Shown piece after piece: positions 26,582-37,300 of a stretch of 64,000 nt of DNA. Source of the DNA: Paenochrobactrum pullorum (GTDB taxonomy: Bacteria > Pseudomonadota > Alphaproteobacteria > Rhizobiales > Rhizobiaceae). How positions within the stretch are numbered: position 1 is the stretch's first letter; every line of letters begins with the position of its first letter. Position numbers and translations under genes: made by a program. Below the pieces are notes generated by a model. That model saw only the letters and a list, made by a program, of their open reading frames with translations, was not told the DNA's origin and did not search any database. The stretch is from assembly GCF_041929845.1 (NCBI RefSeq), contig NZ_JBHEEH010000011.1:1-64000 (forward strand), in the 5' to 3' direction.

Positions 26582-28339
26582 TTATACCAGCAAGTTTTTT
26601 CTGCTTAAATTTTGCAAAGCATCATAAGCGGAAAGAACGGTTTCCATCTGTGCAGTGTGACCGCGGATGAAATCGTCACCATAAATCGTTTCATCCGGAT
26701 ATTCCGTAATCAGTGTCATCGGCACCATATGACGGTCATCGACACTGATCAGACACGGAAAGCCATTGATGATACGAAAGCCGGTTTCGCCGGCATGCTT
26801 TTCAAACAATGCAATTTGCGAATTATTATAGTCAACAAGTCCTGTAATGGCGGATAGGTGGCGGGTGACATGATCAACCAGCTCTTCGGATTGTTTTAGC
26901 CATTCACTGTGATGGCGAACAATCAGAAAGAAGCCTTTAGGTAGTGTCCACATGCCAAAACCGCGTGGGACATAACCTGAAAGCGGGCGTGTCCATTCAT
27001 GCGACGGATAGCCGTGCAAATTGACATGCAGTTTTGCACCCGTTAATTTTTCGGCCTGAATGCGGATCGCTTTTTCCCAAAGCTTGTCGCCATTATTTTC
27101 AACACTGCGATATTCCAGATCATCACCCATCGCGGTATAGCGCGCTGCATGGTGCATATGTTTCGGATTAGCGGCACATAAACGACGGTGTAACTCGTAG
27201 CCGTCCGGATTTTCTTGCGGCGAAATGGTGAAATGCGCCGAACTGCGGGCTTTCAGCTGACGAGCCGCACGCAAGGCACCAACAACACCTGTTGTTTCAT
27301 TGGCATGTTGGCCGGCACTGATGATCATTGGCTGATCACTGCCTTTGATATAGCGTCCATGAACCGTGCGGCCGGAACGGGATTTACTTTGATAAATTTC
27401 TCCACCGATTTGCTCAAGTTCTGCTAAAATTTGAGCCGCAAAAAGAGGCGTTTGAGCTGTTTCAAGCTTTTGATCGTCGCCTGTTGCATCAATGGTCGAA
27501 AGCGGGCGGATGGTGATGCAGATGGAAGGTGCTTGGTCTGCATAGGTGATTTCAGGTACAATTTGCCCCGGTTGCAGCCCGCGATCACCGAGTGGGCGAC
27601 CGGATTTTTTCTGAAAAACTTCTAAAAGAGAGAAATAGAAATCTTCATGCAAAGCTTCGCTTAAGCTAATGGCTTCTTCGGCATAGGCCAGCTTTTTGTC
27701 TTTTGCAGGCAGACGAACGCTAATATTAAGCTCTTCAAAATATGGCTCGCTCACCCCCCATGGATAGGTAGCGACAGCTGTAATACCGGCATGAAACATC
27801 TTTTCATAATCTGTTTCAAAGCGCTCTGATGTTGTGCCATCTGTACGGGTAATTTTTAGCCAGCCTGTTGGTGACAAAAGTGTTTCGCCAACAGCATCTT
27901 GATGAACGCGATTGGGTGCAAAGACTTCGTGGCTCTCTACGCGACCGTCCTGATAGGTCAGCTCGACGTAATAGATGAAGTCTTCTTTGCCGGACGGTGT
28001 AAAATCAACACTTGCACGACCGACCAATTTTGTCAGCGGATAGGTTTCCAGCAAAAAGCGGTTTGGCGCGCAGGCTTCATGCGATGGATAAGCGATTTTG
28101 ATGTCTTTGACGGATGTACAATCAACACCCTCAAGAAAAAAATGCACAAGTGGCTTATAGGCACTATGTATTTTAGCCTCAACACCAAGTGCGTTCAGCT
28201 TTTTTTCTGTTGTTTTACGGCTTTGCTCGTCGTCAAAAAGCCATGCTTCAATGAAAGCGCCGTGCATTGCCGGAGAGCCACATAAAGCCAGTAATTGATC
28301 AATGCTGCGTTCAAAGCTATTTTCAAAAATAATGGTCAT
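26582..28339 (-). CDS. M14-family zinc metallocarboxypeptidase-like protein
   Basis: A 585-residue protein whose C-terminal half is an M14 (zinc carboxypeptidase) domain: His345 and Glu348 in GQHANET are the first two zinc ligands, His442 in VNLHGYPSHEW is the third, and ITEYPDE near residue 550 offers the catalytic glutamate. The N-terminal about 300 residues are not recognised and may be a binding or regulatory domain. No signal peptide, so probably cytoplasmic. The ATG overlaps the stop of the permease gene (28336-28338). As the last gene of the importer 4 operon it probably trims imported peptides. Confidence 0.82.
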   Translation of the reverse strand: MTIIFENSFERSIDQLLALCGSPAMHGAFIEAWLFDDEQSRKTTEKKLNALGVEAKIHSAYKPLVHFFLEGVDCTSVKDIKIAYPSHEACAPNRFLLETYPLTKLVGRASVDFTPSGKEDFIYYVELTYQDGRVESHEVFAPNRVHQDAVGETLLSPTGWLKITRTDGTTSERFETDYEKMFHAGITAVATYPWGVSEPYFEELNISVRLPAKDKKLAYAEEAISLSEALHEDFYFSLLEVFQKKSGRPLGDRGLQPGQIVPEITYADQAPSICITIRPLSTIDATGDDQKLETAQTPLFAAQILAELEQIGGEIYQSKSRSGRTVHGRYIKGSDQPMIISAGQHANETTGVVGALRAARQLKARSSAHFTISPQENPDGYELHRRLCAANPKHMHHAARYTAMGDDLEYRSVENNGDKLWEKAIRIQAEKLTGAKLHVNLHGYPSHEWTRPLSGYVPRGFGMWTLPKGFFLIVRHHSEWLKQSEELVDHVTRHLSAITGLVDYNNSQIALFEKHAGETGFRIINGFPCLISVDDRHMVPMTLITEYPDETIYGDDFIRGHTAQMETVLSAYDALQNLSRKNLLV

Positions 28340-29193
28340 CGTGATGTTCTCCCTGTCGGATCAAGGCTGTCACGCAGCCAGTCGCCGAGAAGGTTAAGAC
28401 CTAGAACGGTCAGCAAAATTGCTAACCCTGGGAAAACGCTCACCCACCATGCGGTTTGCAAATAGGTGCGGCCATCAGCCAGCATCCCGCCCCAGCTTGG
28501 AATGGTCGGATCAACACCGAGACCCAAAAATGTCAGACTGGATTCCAGCAGAATATTATTGGCAACATTGAGGGTCATTAACACGATAACAGGACCCAAT
28601 AAGTTAGGCAGTAGATGCTGGAAAATGATGCGCCAGTCTTTCACGCCGATTGCACGCGCAGAAAGGATGAATTCGCGTTCACGCAATGCCAGTACCGAAC
28701 CGCGGACAAGGCGGGCATATTGCACCCATTGTGAGACAATCAGAAGGACGATAGTATTCACCAGCCCACCTCCGACAATGGCGATAAAGGTAATCGCCAG
28801 CAGGATGAAAGGAAGCGCTAATTGCACGTCAGCAAAGCGCATGACCAACATATCCCAGAACCCGCGATAATAACCGGCAATCAGCCCCATGATAACGCCA
28901 AAAACCACAGCGCCAGCGACTGATATAAAGCCGACCATCAGCGAGATTTTACCGCCTGTGACCACGCGCGCCAGCACGTCACGCCCAAGGGGGTCAGTGC
29001 CGAAAATATGCGCGATGTTGGTAAATGGCGGGGTAAGACGCGCCATCAGATCAATTTTATCCGCGCCATTTGGAAAGAGCAGGCCGGAAAAAAGAACGGC
29101 TAAGCAGATGATTGCTGTCAGACCAACGCCAAGAATAAATTCAAGACTGAGCAAACGGGAGAACAGCAGGGAAGAGGAAGTTTTCGCGGCCAT
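28336..29193 (-). CDS. ABC importer permease, DppC type (importer 4)
   Basis: A 285-residue permease with HIFGTDPLGRDVLARVVTGG, an EAA loop (SARAIGVKDWRIIFQHLLPN) and SFLGLGVDPTIPSWGGML-like sequence (here TFLGLG). It starts 3 bases after the DppB-type gene and overlaps the M14 peptidase start by 4 bases, so expression is coupled. Confidence 0.9.
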   Translation of the reverse strand: MAAKTSSSLLFSRLLSLEFILGVGLTAIICLAVLFSGLLFPNGADKIDLMARLTPPFTNIAHIFGTDPLGRDVLARVVTGGKISLMVGFISVAGAVVFGVIMGLIAGYYRGFWDMLVMRFADVQLALPFILLAITFIAIVGGGLVNTIVLLIVSQWVQYARLVRGSVLALREREFILSARAIGVKDWRIIFQHLLPNLLGPVIVLMTLNVANNILLESSLTFLGLGVDPTIPSWGGMLADGRTYLQTAWWVSVFPGLAILLTVLGLNLLGDWLRDSLDPTGRTSR

Positions 29194-29196
29194 ATT

Positions 29197-30120
29197 CTAC
29201 TCCGTCCGGATGCGTGGATCGACAAGGCCATAGGCAATATCGACCAGAAGGTTGACACCGATAATCAAGAGCGACAATACGGTGATGGTTGCTTGCAATA
29301 CTGGGTAATCACGGCCGGAAACGGCATCAAAAGCCAGCGTTCCCATGCCCGGCCAGCTGAACACGCGCTCAACGACCACAATGCCGCCAAGCAGACCACC
29401 AAATTGAAGGCCGAAATAAGTGATCAGTGGAATAGCGCAATTGCGCAAGGCATGTTTGTAGAGAACTTTGTTTTCACTCAAACCTTTGGCACGCGCAACC
29501 ATGATATATTGCGATTGCAGAGTTTCGAGCATGGCAGTGCGTACCAGTCGCACATTGGTGGCGGTGAGAATAATGCCCATCGTGACCGCAGGCATGATGT
29601 AACTTTCAAAGCCGTTCATGCCGCTTGGCGGCAGCCATTGTACGCTGACGGCAAAGACGAGCACCAACATGGTTGCAAGCCAGAAATTCGGAAATGACAG
29701 GCCGACGAGCGATAGGATACGGATCAGCTGATCTGCCCATTTGCCGCGCGATGTTGCGGCCTTAATGCCGAGCGGAATGGATACGATAATAGAAACAATC
29801 ATCGAGGCAAAGGCAAGCTTCAAAGTGGCAGGAAGCGCGTCTTTAATGAGCACATTGACCGGTGTTCCGCCAAGGAAACTGCGCCCAAAATCAAGCGTGA
29901 ACAGGCCTTTAATAAAGTTCCAATATTGCACGATGAATGGTTGGTTCAAGCCCAAACCTTCACGGATACGCTCCAGATCGGCCTCGGTGACACTGCCTGC
30001 GCCTTGGGTGAGCATCAGCGCCGGATCACCGGTCAGACGGATTGCAAAAGCGACGGTCAGTGTCACAACAATGACGACAAAGATCGCCTGTAAAATTCGT
30101 TTGATCAGAAAACCGGCCAA
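29197..30120 (-). CDS. ABC importer permease, DppB type (importer 4)
   Basis: A 307-residue permease starting AGFLIKRILQAIFVVIVVTL, with the EAA loop (ARAKGLSENKVLYKHALRNC) and terminal VDIAYGLVDPRIRTE. It follows the binding-protein gene across a 67-base gap that contains a strong hairpin. Pore partner of the DppC-type protein. Confidence 0.9.
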   Translation of the reverse strand: MAGFLIKRILQAIFVVIVVTLTVAFAIRLTGDPALMLTQGAGSVTEADLERIREGLGLNQPFIVQYWNFIKGLFTLDFGRSFLGGTPVNVLIKDALPATLKLAFASMIVSIIVSIPLGIKAATSRGKWADQLIRILSLVGLSFPNFWLATMLVLVFAVSVQWLPPSGMNGFESYIMPAVTMGIILTATNVRLVRTAMLETLQSQYIMVARAKGLSENKVLYKHALRNCAIPLITYFGLQFGGLLGGIVVVERVFSWPGMGTLAFDAVSGRDYPVLQATITVLSLLIIGVNLLVDIAYGLVDPRIRTE

Positions 30121-30151
30121 AATGATGATCCTTTATAATATCAAGGAATTG

Positions 30152-30175
30152 CCGCGCCGATCAAAATCGGCGCGG
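30152..30175 (-). terminator. Intercistronic hairpin after the importer 4 binding-protein gene
   Basis: CCGCGCCGAT (30152-30161) and ATCGGCGCGG (30166-30175) form a perfect 10-bp GC-rich stem with a 4-base loop. It lies 12 bases past the binding-protein stop on the minus strand and before the permease gene, without a T-run. Same placement as in importer 3 and in the PotD-like operon. Confidence 0.65.
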
Positions 30176-30187
30176 TTTATTGTTCTA

Positions 30188-31720
30188 TTAATCGACGCTG
30201 ACTTCATTCAGACGCAGACGGCTGTCTGGTGCCGGTACGAAATCTTTGACGCGTTTGTTGATGCCGTAAATTGCTTTCTGGTTATAAAGCGGCATTTCCA
30301 GAGCGCGTTCGGCGGCGTATTTTGCAATGTCTTTCAAGATGACTTCACGCTTTACCCGATCAGTGATCGCGCGCTGGGATTCAAGCATTTCATTCATCTT
30401 CGGATCATCATCATACGGGTTCCACTTTTCACCGGTGTGATACATGGAATAGGCTGTATTATCATAATCGAATGTCCAGCCGCCCCATGACTGCTGGAAC
30501 ATCGCGCCGGTTTTACCCTGCGGAATGATGTCATTCAGAAGAACGTTGGTTTCGTAAGGTTTGATGGTCGCCGTAATGCCGATCATCTGCAAATAGCTGG
30601 AGATTGCCTGAACAACTTCGTTCAAAGTCGCATCATTACCGCGAATATCGATCTGAACACTCGCGCCTGGTTTAACACCTGCTTCAGCAAGCAGCTTTTT
30701 GGCAGCTTCCGGATCATAAGGAAGCGGCTTCAGTTCAGGATCATAACCGAAAGATAATGAGCCTTGCAGACTGCCGATCGGTTCTGCTTGACCACCCAAA
30801 ATAGACTGGATGATGGTGTCGCGATCAACGCCGAGGATTAAAGCTTTACGCACACGCGGATCAGCGGTGATGCCGTCACGGGTGTTAAAGCGTAAAGAAT
30901 GAACGGTCGGGCCGGCAGTTGTCACGATCTCAAGCTTCGGATCGCTCTGAATGGTTGGGATCATGCTGATTGGAATGGTTGGCGGGATCACGAGATCAAC
31001 ACGACCGGCTTGCAGTTCTGCAACAGCCGTTGCAGGCTCAGTGATAAAGCGATATTCCAGTTCGGAAAGCTTTGGCGCGCCGCCCCAATGGTCTGCAAAT
31101 GCTTCCATCTGGATGCCGACTTTTGGCTTATAGCTGGTGACTTTGAACGGGCCGGTACCGACAGGATTGGCGTTGAAGAAATCATCGCCTTTTTCCTGAA
31201 TATATTTTGGTGGGACGATCATCGCACCATAACCGGCCAGCTTGGTCATCAAAACCGGATCGGTGTCTTTCAGGTGGAAATCAACGGTTTTATCGTCGAT
31301 GACTTCAACTTTATCAATCGCTACATAATTGGAGCGCTGCGGGCCCTTGCCGCCTTCTTCACCGAGCAGGCGTTCAAAAGTGAATTTTACGGCTTCAGCA
31401 TTAAAGTCTTCTCCATTGTGGAATTTTACATTCTCACGAAGATGAAAACGAATGCGCTTGCCTTCGTCTAATTCTTCCCATGATGTTGCCAGAGCCGGGA
31501 CGATTTTCAGATCAGGGCCGCGATAGACCAGACCGTCATAGATATTGGTGGCAACGGATGCCCAGTTGACCAAAAAAGTGTCAATCGGATCCCAGCTGCC
31601 CGGATCTTGCGGTGAGGATACGGTCATTTTTCCGGCAGCAAATGCCGGTGAGGCTGACAGGGCAACGGCAGATAATGCTGTCGCCAATGCCAGACTGGAG
31701 AAAATGGTTTTTAGTCTCAT
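30188..31720 (-). CDS. Solute-binding protein of peptide-class ABC importer 4
   Basis: A 510-residue SBP_bac_5 periplasmic protein with a Sec signal peptide (MRLKTIFSSLALATALSAVA, cleaved near AFAAGK). Family motifs are KFHNGEDFNAEAVKFTFERL, NPVGTGPFKVTSY and RVRKALILGVDRDTI. GGGAG precedes the ATG. It lies between the fused ATPase and the permeases in the operon order MarR, ATPase, binding protein, permeases, M14 peptidase. With a 5-oxoprolinase encoded divergently, pyroglutamyl or gamma-glutamyl peptides are plausible ligands (inference). Confidence 0.9.
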   Translation of the reverse strand: MRLKTIFSSLALATALSAVALSASPAFAAGKMTVSSPQDPGSWDPIDTFLVNWASVATNIYDGLVYRGPDLKIVPALATSWEELDEGKRIRFHLRENVKFHNGEDFNAEAVKFTFERLLGEEGGKGPQRSNYVAIDKVEVIDDKTVDFHLKDTDPVLMTKLAGYGAMIVPPKYIQEKGDDFFNANPVGTGPFKVTSYKPKVGIQMEAFADHWGGAPKLSELEYRFITEPATAVAELQAGRVDLVIPPTIPISMIPTIQSDPKLEIVTTAGPTVHSLRFNTRDGITADPRVRKALILGVDRDTIIQSILGGQAEPIGSLQGSLSFGYDPELKPLPYDPEAAKKLLAEAGVKPGASVQIDIRGNDATLNEVVQAISSYLQMIGITATIKPYETNVLLNDIIPQGKTGAMFQQSWGGWTFDYDNTAYSMYHTGEKWNPYDDDPKMNEMLESQRAITDRVKREVILKDIAKYAAERALEMPLYNQKAIYGINKRVKDFVPAPDSRLRLNEVSVD

Positions 31721-31759
31721 GCTCTCGACTCCCTTTTTTAAATATTCAGCTGTCTGGTT

Positions 31760-33619
31760 TTATGTGTTGAGTGCAATAAAATGGCCATTGGCCACTTCTT
31801 CATATTGCCATATTTGCGGCTTGTCTTCGATCCGTTTGGTGGTGCTTGGAATTTCACCTTCCAGCATAACACGGTTGGTACGTGCCAGCGGATCGGCCAC
31901 AGGAACGGCAGAAAGCAAACGACGAGTATAATTATGAGACGGCGTTTCAAAAACCTGCCGGCGTGACCCCATCTCCATGATCTGGCCGAGATAAAGAACC
32001 GCAACGCGATGACTCATCTTTTCAACCACTGCCATGTCATGGCTGATGAAGAGGTATGCGAGCCCGTGTTCTTTTTGTAAATCCATGAACAGATTGATAA
32101 TTTGCGCCTGAATGGACACATCAAGTGCGGAAAGAGCCTCGTCTGCAATGATGAGTTTCGGGTTTGATGCAAGCGCACGTGCGATACATACACGTTGACG
32201 CTGTCCGCCGGAAAACTCATGCGGATAGCGGTTGGCAACAGCAGAGCTTAAGCCGACCCGCTCAAGTAATTCGTCAACGCGCTTGGTAATGGAAGCTTCA
32301 TCTAGAATAAGACCATGCGTGCGAATTGGCTCGGCAATGGAAAAGCGAATGGTTTTACGTGGATCAAGCGACGCAAACGGATCCTGAAAGATATATTGCA
32401 CTTGCTGGCGCATACGGAAACGTTCAGCGGCACTCATTTCGGAATAGGCTTTGCCATTAAAACGCATATCGCCGGAAAGAGGCTGCTGCAACTGCTGGAT
32501 GGTGCGCCCGATCGTTGATTTGCCCGAACCGGATTCACCCACCAATGCCAGCGTTTCGCCCGGATGAATATCAAAACTGACCTGCGACACAGCATTACAG
32601 ACATGAGTGACACGTCCGAAAATATTCTTCTTTATATTAAAGCGAACGGAAAGATCGCGTACCGACAAGAGCGGCGGCTGTTCAGGGCGTGCAGTATTTT
32701 GAATACGCGTTTCGCCGACCTGAACAGGCTTGCCGTCTTCAAGGATCGTGACCGGTGTTCTGATCGGGAAATCTTCACCGGCCATGCTGCCAAGTTTTGG
32801 CACGGCAGAGAGTAGAACTTTTGTATAAGCATGCTGAGGATTAGCGAAAATATCATTAACCGTGCCTTCCTCAACTTTCTTGCCCTTCCACATTACCACC
32901 ACATCATCGGCCATTTCAGCGACAACACCCATATCATGGGTGATGAAAATCACGGCCATCTCCAGTTCTTTTTGGAGATCACGAATGATGTGCAAAATCT
33001 GCGCCTGAATGGTGACATCCAGTGCTGTGGTTGGTTCATCGGCAATAAGAAGTTTTGGGCGGCAGGCGAGCGCCATCGCAATCATCACGCGCTGACGCAT
33101 GCCGCCGGAAAGCTGATGCGGATAGCGTGACAACAAGCCTGCCGCATCGGGCAAGCGCACCATTTCAAGCAGGCGCTGCGCTTCTTTCAACGCATCTTTT
33201 TTCGATAATTTTTCATGCAACATCAACACTTCGGCAATCTGGTCACCAATGGTGAAAACTGGATTAAGCGAGGTCATCGGCTCCTGGAAAATCATGGCAA
33301 TTTCTTTGCCACGAATGCGACGCATCGTTTTCTGCTCAGTTTCAAGCAGGTTTAATCTGCCTTTGGAACCAGTAAATTGAATTTCGCCTTCCGGATATTG
33401 CGCTCCTTGCATGTCAGCCAGACGCATTACTGAAAGCGATGTGATGGATTTGCCGGAGCCGGATTCGCCAACAATGGCTAAAGTTTTGCCGGGTTTGACA
33501 GAAAAGCTCAATTGGTCGACGACCCGCGCAGTGCCGAACTCGACGGAGAGATTTTTGACTTCCAGCAATGGCTGGATTTCAGCTGTTTGGCGAAGCTGTG
33601 CGTCGTTCACTCCGGTCAT
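31760..33619 (-). CDS. ABC importer ATPase, two fused nucleotide-binding domains (importer 4)
   Basis: A 619-residue double ATPase. Domain one has GESGSGKS, LSGGMRQRVMIA and LLIADEPTTALD; domain two has GESGSGKS, FSGGQRQRVCIA and LIIADEALSALD. It is most similar in layout to the ATPase of importer 1 (GsiA/DppDF type). The ATG at 33619 directly abuts AAAGG, so a GTG three codons later (33610), with better spacing, may be the true start. The gene follows the MarR gene by 3 bases and precedes the binding-protein gene by 39 bases. Confidence 0.9.
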   Translation of the reverse strand: MTGVNDAQLRQTAEIQPLLEVKNLSVEFGTARVVDQLSFSVKPGKTLAIVGESGSGKSITSLSVMRLADMQGAQYPEGEIQFTGSKGRLNLLETEQKTMRRIRGKEIAMIFQEPMTSLNPVFTIGDQIAEVLMLHEKLSKKDALKEAQRLLEMVRLPDAAGLLSRYPHQLSGGMRQRVMIAMALACRPKLLIADEPTTALDVTIQAQILHIIRDLQKELEMAVIFITHDMGVVAEMADDVVVMWKGKKVEEGTVNDIFANPQHAYTKVLLSAVPKLGSMAGEDFPIRTPVTILEDGKPVQVGETRIQNTARPEQPPLLSVRDLSVRFNIKKNIFGRVTHVCNAVSQVSFDIHPGETLALVGESGSGKSTIGRTIQQLQQPLSGDMRFNGKAYSEMSAAERFRMRQQVQYIFQDPFASLDPRKTIRFSIAEPIRTHGLILDEASITKRVDELLERVGLSSAVANRYPHEFSGGQRQRVCIARALASNPKLIIADEALSALDVSIQAQIINLFMDLQKEHGLAYLFISHDMAVVEKMSHRVAVLYLGQIMEMGSRRQVFETPSHNYTRRLLSAVPVADPLARTNRVMLEGEIPSTTKRIEDKPQIWQYEEVANGHFIALNT

Positions 33620-33622
33620 CCT

Positions 33623-34240
33623 TTATAGTGTAATGGCAGAACGGGCTGCCTGATTAAATGCACCTGACATGAAACGTAGCAGAGCCGCTACTTCCGACAG
33701 GGTTTCTTCAGATGGGCGTGCACTTGCCGTTGGTCCCACAAGCAAGCGCTCGCGGATTTGCGCGTAATGCGCACAGGCTTCAGCACCTTTTTCTGTTATA
33801 CGAACAGTTTTTTCTTTTGCTGCTTTACCAGTGGTGAGCAGTCCGGCTTTTTCCAGTTTCCGCAGGGCATAAGTGGCAATATGCGTGTCTTCAATATCAA
33901 GAACAAGACAGATATCAGCAAGTTTTTTTTCACGTCCGCGATGGCGGATGGAATGCAGAATCAGGATTTCAATCGGAGAGAGACCCGGCAATCCTGCTGC
34001 CGCCATGCAGCGAACCATCCAGCGGGAAAAGGCGTGGGAGGCAAGAATCAAGCCATATTCGACTTCTGATAATGCGGTGGAACCACCTTCAGCTAAATGA
34101 GCAGAAGAAACAATGGGTGTGATGGAGGGGGCATTGCGCAAATGTTCTGGCAAAGTACTTTCGGGCAAATTCATGTTTGCAAATGCTGAATTGCCACCAT
34201 CCTTCCCGCTGGCCTTCACACTGGTTTTTTTATTGCTCAT
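33623..34240 (-). CDS. MarR-family transcriptional regulator
   Basis: A 205-residue winged-helix regulator. After a disordered N-terminal tail the MarR fold runs from about residue 65 to 170: GLSPIEILILHSIRHRGREK, then KLADICLVLDIEDTHIATYA and the wing ATGKAAKEKTVRITEKG. This resembles the predicted winged-helix group (COG3355-like). First gene of the importer 4 operon and divergent from the oxoprolinase gene, so it probably controls both. GGGAG-AAGG precedes the ATG. An imperfect palindrome at 34281-34301 in the shared promoter is the candidate operator. Confidence 0.85.
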   Translation of the reverse strand: MSNKKTSVKASGKDGGNSAFANMNLPESTLPEHLRNAPSITPIVSSAHLAEGGSTALSEVEYGLILASHAFSRWMVRCMAAAGLPGLSPIEILILHSIRHRGREKKLADICLVLDIEDTHIATYALRKLEKAGLLTTGKAAKEKTVRITEKGAEACAHYAQIRERLLVGPTASARPSEETLSEVAALLRFMSGAFNQAARSAITL

Positions 34241-34280
34241 ATTGCCTTGCTCCCAAACTCATGTATTTTATGTCACCATC

Positions 34281-34301
34281 TTATCGACATTTTGTCAATA
34301 A
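34281..34301. promoter_or_regulatory. Candidate MarR operator between divergent promoters
   Basis: TTATCGACA at 34281-34289 and TGTCAATAA at 34293-34301 form an inverted repeat with 8 of 9 pairs matching across a TTT centre. It lies between the MarR start (34240) and the oxoprolinase start (34366), the expected place for a regulator acting on both. Confidence 0.5.
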
Positions 34302-34365
34302 AATGAAACAATCTTTTCTGATAAACACTCCGGATAATGGTAAATTTTTCACAAGGAATCCGATA

Positions 34366-37300
34366 ATGAGCGGAACGGCACCACAGATTTCGCAAGTCTG
34401 GGACTTCTGGATTGATCGTGGCGGTACATTTACGGATGTTATCGGCCGTGACCCTCAAGGGCAGCTTCATGCCCGCAAAGTGCTTTCAGAAAATCCGTCC
34501 GCTTATAAAGATGCTGCTGTTCAGGGCATTCGCTTACATCTTGGCTTGCAAGATGGCGAACCGGTTCCGACAGGTGCTATCGGTGAAGTGCGTATGGGCA
34601 CAACGGTTGCAACCAACGCATTGCTGGAACGCAAGGGCGAAAAACTGGCACTCGTGACCACCAAGGGTTTCCGAGACGCGCTTCGCATTGGTTATCAGGA
34701 GCGCAAGAATATTTTTGCAACCGAAATCATCAAGCCGGAAGCGCTTTACGATCGGGTTATGGAAATTGACGAGCGTATATTAGCCGATGGCAGCATTGAT
34801 ACAGAGCTTGATTTAACCCAGGCTGAAAGCGCTTTGCGCGCGCTTAAAGCTGAAGGCTATAATGCTGTCGCGATCATCTTCATGCATGCTTACAAATTTC
34901 CGGAACATGAAGCCAAAATTGCCAAAATCGCGCGCGATATCGGCATCGAACAGGTCTCGGTCAGTCATGAAGTATCCCCGCTGATTAAACTGGTTGGCCG
35001 TGGTGATACAACCGTTGTTGATGCTTATTTGTCACCGGTTTTGCGCCGTTATGTGGCGCAGGTTTCACGCGAACTGGACGTGGAGCGCACGGGTGCGCGC
35101 GTCATGTTCATGATGTCGTCCGGCGGCTTGACGGCGGCGGATATGTTTCAGGGTAAAGACGCGATTCTCTCCGGCCCTGCGGGCGGTGTGGTCGGTCTGG
35201 CGCGTACCGGCGAAACGGCTGGTTTCCATCAGGTTATTGGTTTCGATATGGGGGGGACATCGACAGATGTTGCCCATTTTGACGGCGAATATGAGCGTGC
35301 TTTTGAAACAGAAGTTGCAGGTGTACGTGTCCGCGCGCCGATGATGCTGATCCATACGGTTGCTGCCGGTGGCGGCTCGATCCTCCATTTTGATGCTGGG
35401 CGTTTCCGCGTTGGTCCTGATTCTGCTGGTGCTAATCCGGGCCCAGCTTGCTATCGCAACGGCGGGCCTTTGGCAGTGACCGATGCCAATGTGATGCTTG
35501 GCAAATTGATGCCGGATTATTTTCCATCCATTTTTGGGCCTAATCAAGACAAGTCGCTCGATGTGGAACGGGTACGTGAATTATTCACGCAAATGGCGGA
35601 CGAAATCGGCGATGGCCGTTCGCCTGAAAGCGTTGCCGATGGCTTCATCCGCATTGCCGTTGCCAACATGGTTGAAGCGATCAAGAAAATTTCAGTACAA
35701 CGCGGTTATGATGTCACCCGTTATGCGCTAAACTGCTTCGGTGGGGCAGGCGGGCAGCACGCGTGTTTGGTCGCTGATGCATTGGGTATGAAAAATATTC
35801 TGCTTCATCCGATGTCAGGCTTGCTATCTGCCTATGGAATGGGCTTGGCCGATATTCGTGCCACCCGCCAAAAAGCTTTGGGCGTTGATCTTGATAAAGA
35901 TGCGCCTGTGCAATTATTCGCCCTTGGTAGCGAATTGGCGCAAGAATGTGTAGCGGAATTAACGGCGCAAGGCGTTAAAGAAGACGTTATAACCACGCAT
36001 TTGCGTGCGCATATCCGTTATTCTGGTACAGATACCGTGCTTTCGATTGATGCTACCTATCCGGCAGTGGATGCAGCAGAACGTTTGCGCGCTGAGTTTG
36101 AAGCGGCACATAAGCGCCGCTTTGGTTTTATTGCTGAAAATAAAGCACTGGTGATTGATGCGGTAGAGCTTGAAACCGTCGGTGGTGGCGCTGGTGAAGG
36201 CGAAGCGCAAAGTTCTGCTGGTGAAGCAGGAGAAGCCACAGCCTCCCGTCATACCCGCTTTTATTCGCATGGCGCTTTTCATGATGCATCAGTTGTTGTG
36301 CGTGAAACCATGCAGCGCGGCCAGACCGTAACCGGCCCTGCTATTATCATTGAAAAAAACCAGACCATTGTAATCGAAGATGGCTGGCAGGCACGTCTGA
36401 CCGGTCATGATCATATGGTGCTGACCCGTATCAAAGCCTTACCGCAACGTGTGGCGATTGGTACGGATGCTGATCCGGTGATGTTGGAAATCTTCAATAA
36501 TCTGTTCATGTCGATTGCTGAACAGATGGGCGTAACGCTGCAAAATACTGCTTATTCAGTGAATATCAAAGAGCGCCTTGATTTTTCCTGTGCTGTTTTT
36601 GATGCGACCGGCAATCTGGTTGCCAATGCACCGCATATGCCTGTGCATCTGGGCTCGATGGATGCATCAGTTGCAACTGCAATTCGTGAAAATCCGGTGA
36701 TTAAACCGGGTGATGTTTTCCTGATTAACGCGCCTTATAATGGCGGAACACATTTGCCGGATCTGACCGTTTGTACACCTGTCTTTGATGATACAGAAAC
36801 AGAAATCCGCTTCTGGGTCGCCAGCCGTGGTCACCATGCCGATATTGGTGGTATTGCGCCGGGATCAATGTCGCCATTAGCGGTCAATATCGAGCAGGAA
36901 GGTGTCTATATCGACAATTTTAAACTGGTCGATCAAGGTTACTTCCGTGAAGATGCACTGGCTGATTTATTGAACGGTGCGACATATCCGGTTCGCAATT
37001 TGACTCAAAACGTCAATGATCTGAAAGCACAGATTGCCGCTAATGAAAAAGGCGTCACTGAACTGCGCAAAATGATTGGCTATTTCGGCGAAGATGTCGT
37101 GAAAGCCTATATGGGGCATGTTCAGGATAATGCTGCGGAAAGTGTGCGCCGTGTGCTGGATCAATTGCCGGATGGTGGTTTTTCTTATGAAATGGATCAG
37201 GGCTGTAAAATTGAAGTCAATATTACTGTCGATCGTGTAAACCGTGAAGCAATCGTTGATTTTACCGGTACTTCAAAACAGCAACCAAATAATTTCAATG

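Noticed and set aside
30899..31471. A 190-codon plus-strand frame opposite the importer 4 binding-protein gene
   Set aside because: Antisense shadow of a conserved gene; composition is atypical and no motif is recognisable.
34177..34365. N-terminal extension of the oxoprolinase-type protein
   Set aside because: The frame is open, but it overlaps the start of the divergent MarR gene, has no family similarity and lacks a ribosome-binding site; the ATG at 34366 has AAGGAA and gives the usual N-terminus.
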